Source: CAZOKN01 sp964580525 (GTDB lineage Bacteria > Pseudomonadota > Alphaproteobacteria > Rickettsiales > UBA6187). From it: DNA of 64,000 nt. Position numbers and translations under genes: made by a program. The notes under the pieces are model-generated. The model did not search any database. It had not been told where the DNA came from and saw only the letters and a list, made by a program, of their open reading frames with translations. Shown here one piece after another: positions 62,574 to 64,000 of this stretch (positions within the stretch are counted from its first letter, which is position 1; every line of letters starts with the position of its first letter). Where the stretch lies: assembly GCA_964580525.1 (NCBI GenBank), contig CAZOKN010000005.1, forward strand, positions 1 through 64,000, read 5' to 3'.

Positions 62574-63662
62574 CTATTGAACAACGCAACAACGACCGTG
62601 TTTTTCTGAATTTCTTGATTCATTTTGAATCTGTTCTTCGTAAGATGAGCTTGTTCGTTTCTGGTTGCGAGGCTGTTCTGCCCATTGCGATTGTCTAACT
62701 TCTTGTGGAGCTTGCTGTTTTTGAAGAGCTTGGAACTCTTCAGCTCTTTCTATTAGCCTTTGGTATTTGGCAATTAAAGATCCCTCTTCAGGAGGATTTT
62801 CAAGGTTTATCCCTGAAGCCAGAGCCATTAAAGGGGTTTCGCGAGTTTTAATATATGATTGCAGATTGTCTCTGTCTACAAATCCAAAATAAATAAGGCA
62901 TTGAACCATTGTTTCCCATAGGGAATCTGCATAAAGCGGACGAGTAAATTCTCTGTGTTGTACATCCTGAAGCAAATCTGGCGTTCTTAACAATTCGATG
63001 AAAGTAAAACTCTTGATTTTATTTGCTTCAATCCCCTCCAGATAAGATATGCCTTTGTTATAACCATCAGGGATGCGATTAGTATAAGCCAGCACACTAG
63101 TGCAAAGATCATCAATATTATCTATATGGAGCTTTCCATAATCAAATATTTTTTCGATAAGTGTTACGATTTGCTGTTCTTGCTGATCTTCTTTTTGGCA
63201 CCCTAATAATATAGCCAATATACCAAGAGGGGTTGAGGTTACGTTAAGAAAATTTGTTGTTTTGATAGAAGGGTTAGCGCCTAAATCCATAAGGTGATTT
63301 GCGGCAGCAAATTTACGCTGCTTTATTGCTAGAAGAAGAGGTGTATTTCTGGCACTTTGCTCGTTATCTTGTTTATTTATTAATTTAACAAAGTCCTCTT
63401 TTTCCTCAGGAGAAAGGCCTTCTTTTAATATATCAAGTCTTTCAAATAATTCTTGTTCTCTGTCATTAATAAGAGCCCAATGTAATAGGGTGTTGCCCCT
63501 ACCATTTCCGCTGAATAATATATTTTGACCATCTTTACCAAAAGGTGCGACTACGCAAATCCAAAGCTCTTTAAAAAGATCGCCCGAGAAATCTTCTGGT
63601 TTCTCGCAAGCGAGCAATTTTTCCATTAGTTCAGGGGCAGAAATTCGCTTATTTATAGGCAT
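62574..63662 (-). CDS. Ankyrin-repeat protein ending in a CaaX prenylation box
   Basis: 362 residues, no signal peptide. Ankyrin-like units lie near residues 50-75 ('GRGNTLLHWALINDREQELF'), 105-135 ('ARNTPLLLAIKQRKFAAANH' then 'LMDLGANPSIKTTN') and weaker ones to about 200. The remainder is helical, with a Gln-rich hydrophilic tail. The last residues are '...EKHGRCCVVQ', so Cys-Val-Val-Gln is at the exact C-terminus. That fits the eukaryotic CaaX farnesylation motif, with a second Cys before it available for palmitoylation. Legionella AnkB has the same combination of ankyrin repeats and CaaX and is lipidated by its host. No close neighbours; the ATG has a weak RBS. Confidence 0.8.
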   Translation of the reverse strand: MPINKRISAPELMEKLLACEKPEDFSGDLFKELWICVVAPFGKDGQNILFSGNGRGNTLLHWALINDREQELFERLDILKEGLSPEEKEDFVKLINKQDNEQSARNTPLLLAIKQRKFAAANHLMDLGANPSIKTTNFLNVTSTPLGILAILLGCQKEDQQEQQIVTLIEKIFDYGKLHIDNIDDLCTSVLAYTNRIPDGYNKGISYLEGIEANKIKSFTFIELLRTPDLLQDVQHREFTRPLYADSLWETMVQCLIYFGFVDRDNLQSYIKTRETPLMALASGINLENPPEEGSLIAKYQRLIERAEEFQALQKQQAPQEVRQSQWAEQPRNQKRTSSSYEEQIQNESRNSEKHGRCCVVQ

Positions 63663-63844
63663 ATAATTATTTAATTAAAGTATTGTTGATCTGTATTAAT
63701 AAATAACTTTAATTCAATTATACATCAAATAGTTTTGTCAATGCTTGCAAAAAATCTCAAAAGAGGCAGTAGGGCAATAAGTTTATTGTATCCATTCACG
63801 CTACTTCCCCTTGCACTAAAAACTCTTTCCTATATAAATCCCTC

Positions 63845-64000
63845 ATGACACAAAATAAACTCGTAATTATCCTTGTAGCACCACAAATGGGTGAAAATAT
63901 TGGCTCGGCGGCCAGGATAATGCTCAATTTTGGGCTAACAGATCTACGTATAGTTAATCCAAGAGATGGCTGGCCGAATCAGAGCGCTATAGATACTGCT
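63845..64000 (+). CDS. trmJ: RNA methyltransferase TrmJ/TrmH family, 5' part only
   Basis: 52 residues before the window ends. 'IILVAPQMGENIGSAARIML' followed by 'NFGLTDLRIVNPRDGWPN' is the N-terminus of the SpoU-type knotted methyltransferases, closest to TrmJ, which 2'-O-methylates position 32 of tRNAs. No stop within the window. ATG 63845 has no strong RBS. Confidence 0.88.
   Translation, partial: MTQNKLVIILVAPQMGENIGSAARIMLNFGLTDLRIVNPRDGWPNQSAIDTA

Noticed and set aside
1..64000. CRISPR array, rRNA genes, prophage or insertion sequence
   Set aside because: I found no regularly spaced direct repeats with unique spacers, no rRNA sequence, and no transposase, integrase or phage structural gene. 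The only regular repeat, at 21609-21653, has 5-base spacers and fits MraZ boxes.

Overview
The window is AT-rich (many A/T homopolymers), gene-dense DNA from an alphaproteobacterium that looks host-associated. The core genes are alphaproteobacterial in type: Usg-family protein, DUF2336 protein, a citramalate synthase, a deoxyhypusine-synthase-like protein and a dcw cluster with MraZ control. The accessory genes are large ankyrin/coiled-coil/proline-rich proteins of the kind found in Rickettsiales, Holosporales and other intracellular alphaproteobacteria, plus a VirB2-type pilin. I cannot assign a genus. Four runs of 10 N interrupt genes and are scaffold joins of unknown true length.

Layout. 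1-446: a palindromic repeat and AT-rich leader. 447-12216: a same-strand run of three giant putative effectors: ankyrin plus pentapeptide repeats; coiled coil plus poly-proline plus a WH2-like motif; ankyrin plus a macro-like domain. It faces a convergent 1051-aa coiled-coil protein (12407-15562). 15793-17280: a DUF2946 protein and a His/Met-rich outer-membrane-type protein, probably metal-linked. 17337-19157 (minus): a TPR-sulfotransferase split by an in-frame stop. 19336-21413: a two-component system. 21580-32923: mraZ-rsmH-ftsL-ftsI-murE-murF-mraY-murD-ftsW-murG, preceded by a promoter and five 10-bp-phased MraZ boxes; murC/murB/ddl/ftsQAZ do not follow. 32991-37958: an unknown protein, a 3-oxoacid CoA-transferase pair, a DUF2336 protein, YqgE and RidA. 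38130-40274: DsbD. 40326-40400: tRNA-Gly. 40897-45478: a polyamine cluster (ornithine decarboxylase-like, deoxyhypusine-synthase-like, DUF1704 metallohydrolase, ureohydrolase). 45638-48205: a protein built from a repeated, apparently undescribed module. 48339-54853: small secreted and membrane proteins, glycosyltransferase, Usg, purB, tRNA-Met, a TauD-like oxygenase and pyrB. 55188-57434: VirB2-like pilin, carbonic anhydrase, acyltransferase. 57526-57601: tRNA-Lys. 57845-62506: kdsB, a PfkB kinase, an AmpG-like MFS protein and cimA. 62574-63662 (minus): an ankyrin protein ending in a CaaX box. 63845-64000: the start of a TrmJ/SpoU-type RNA methyltransferase.

How it fits together. The housekeeping content (peptidoglycan and LPS synthesis, purine and pyrimidine steps, isoleucine precursor, polyamines, disulfide reduction) implies a less reduced metabolism than classical Rickettsia. 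Several accessory proteins carry features that act inside eukaryotic cells: ankyrin repeats, a WH2-like actin-binding motif, a C-terminal CaaX prenylation signal, and two N-termini resembling mitochondrial presequences. Together with a VirB2-type pilin, this suggests a set of secreted effectors. Everything about secretion and host targeting is inference.
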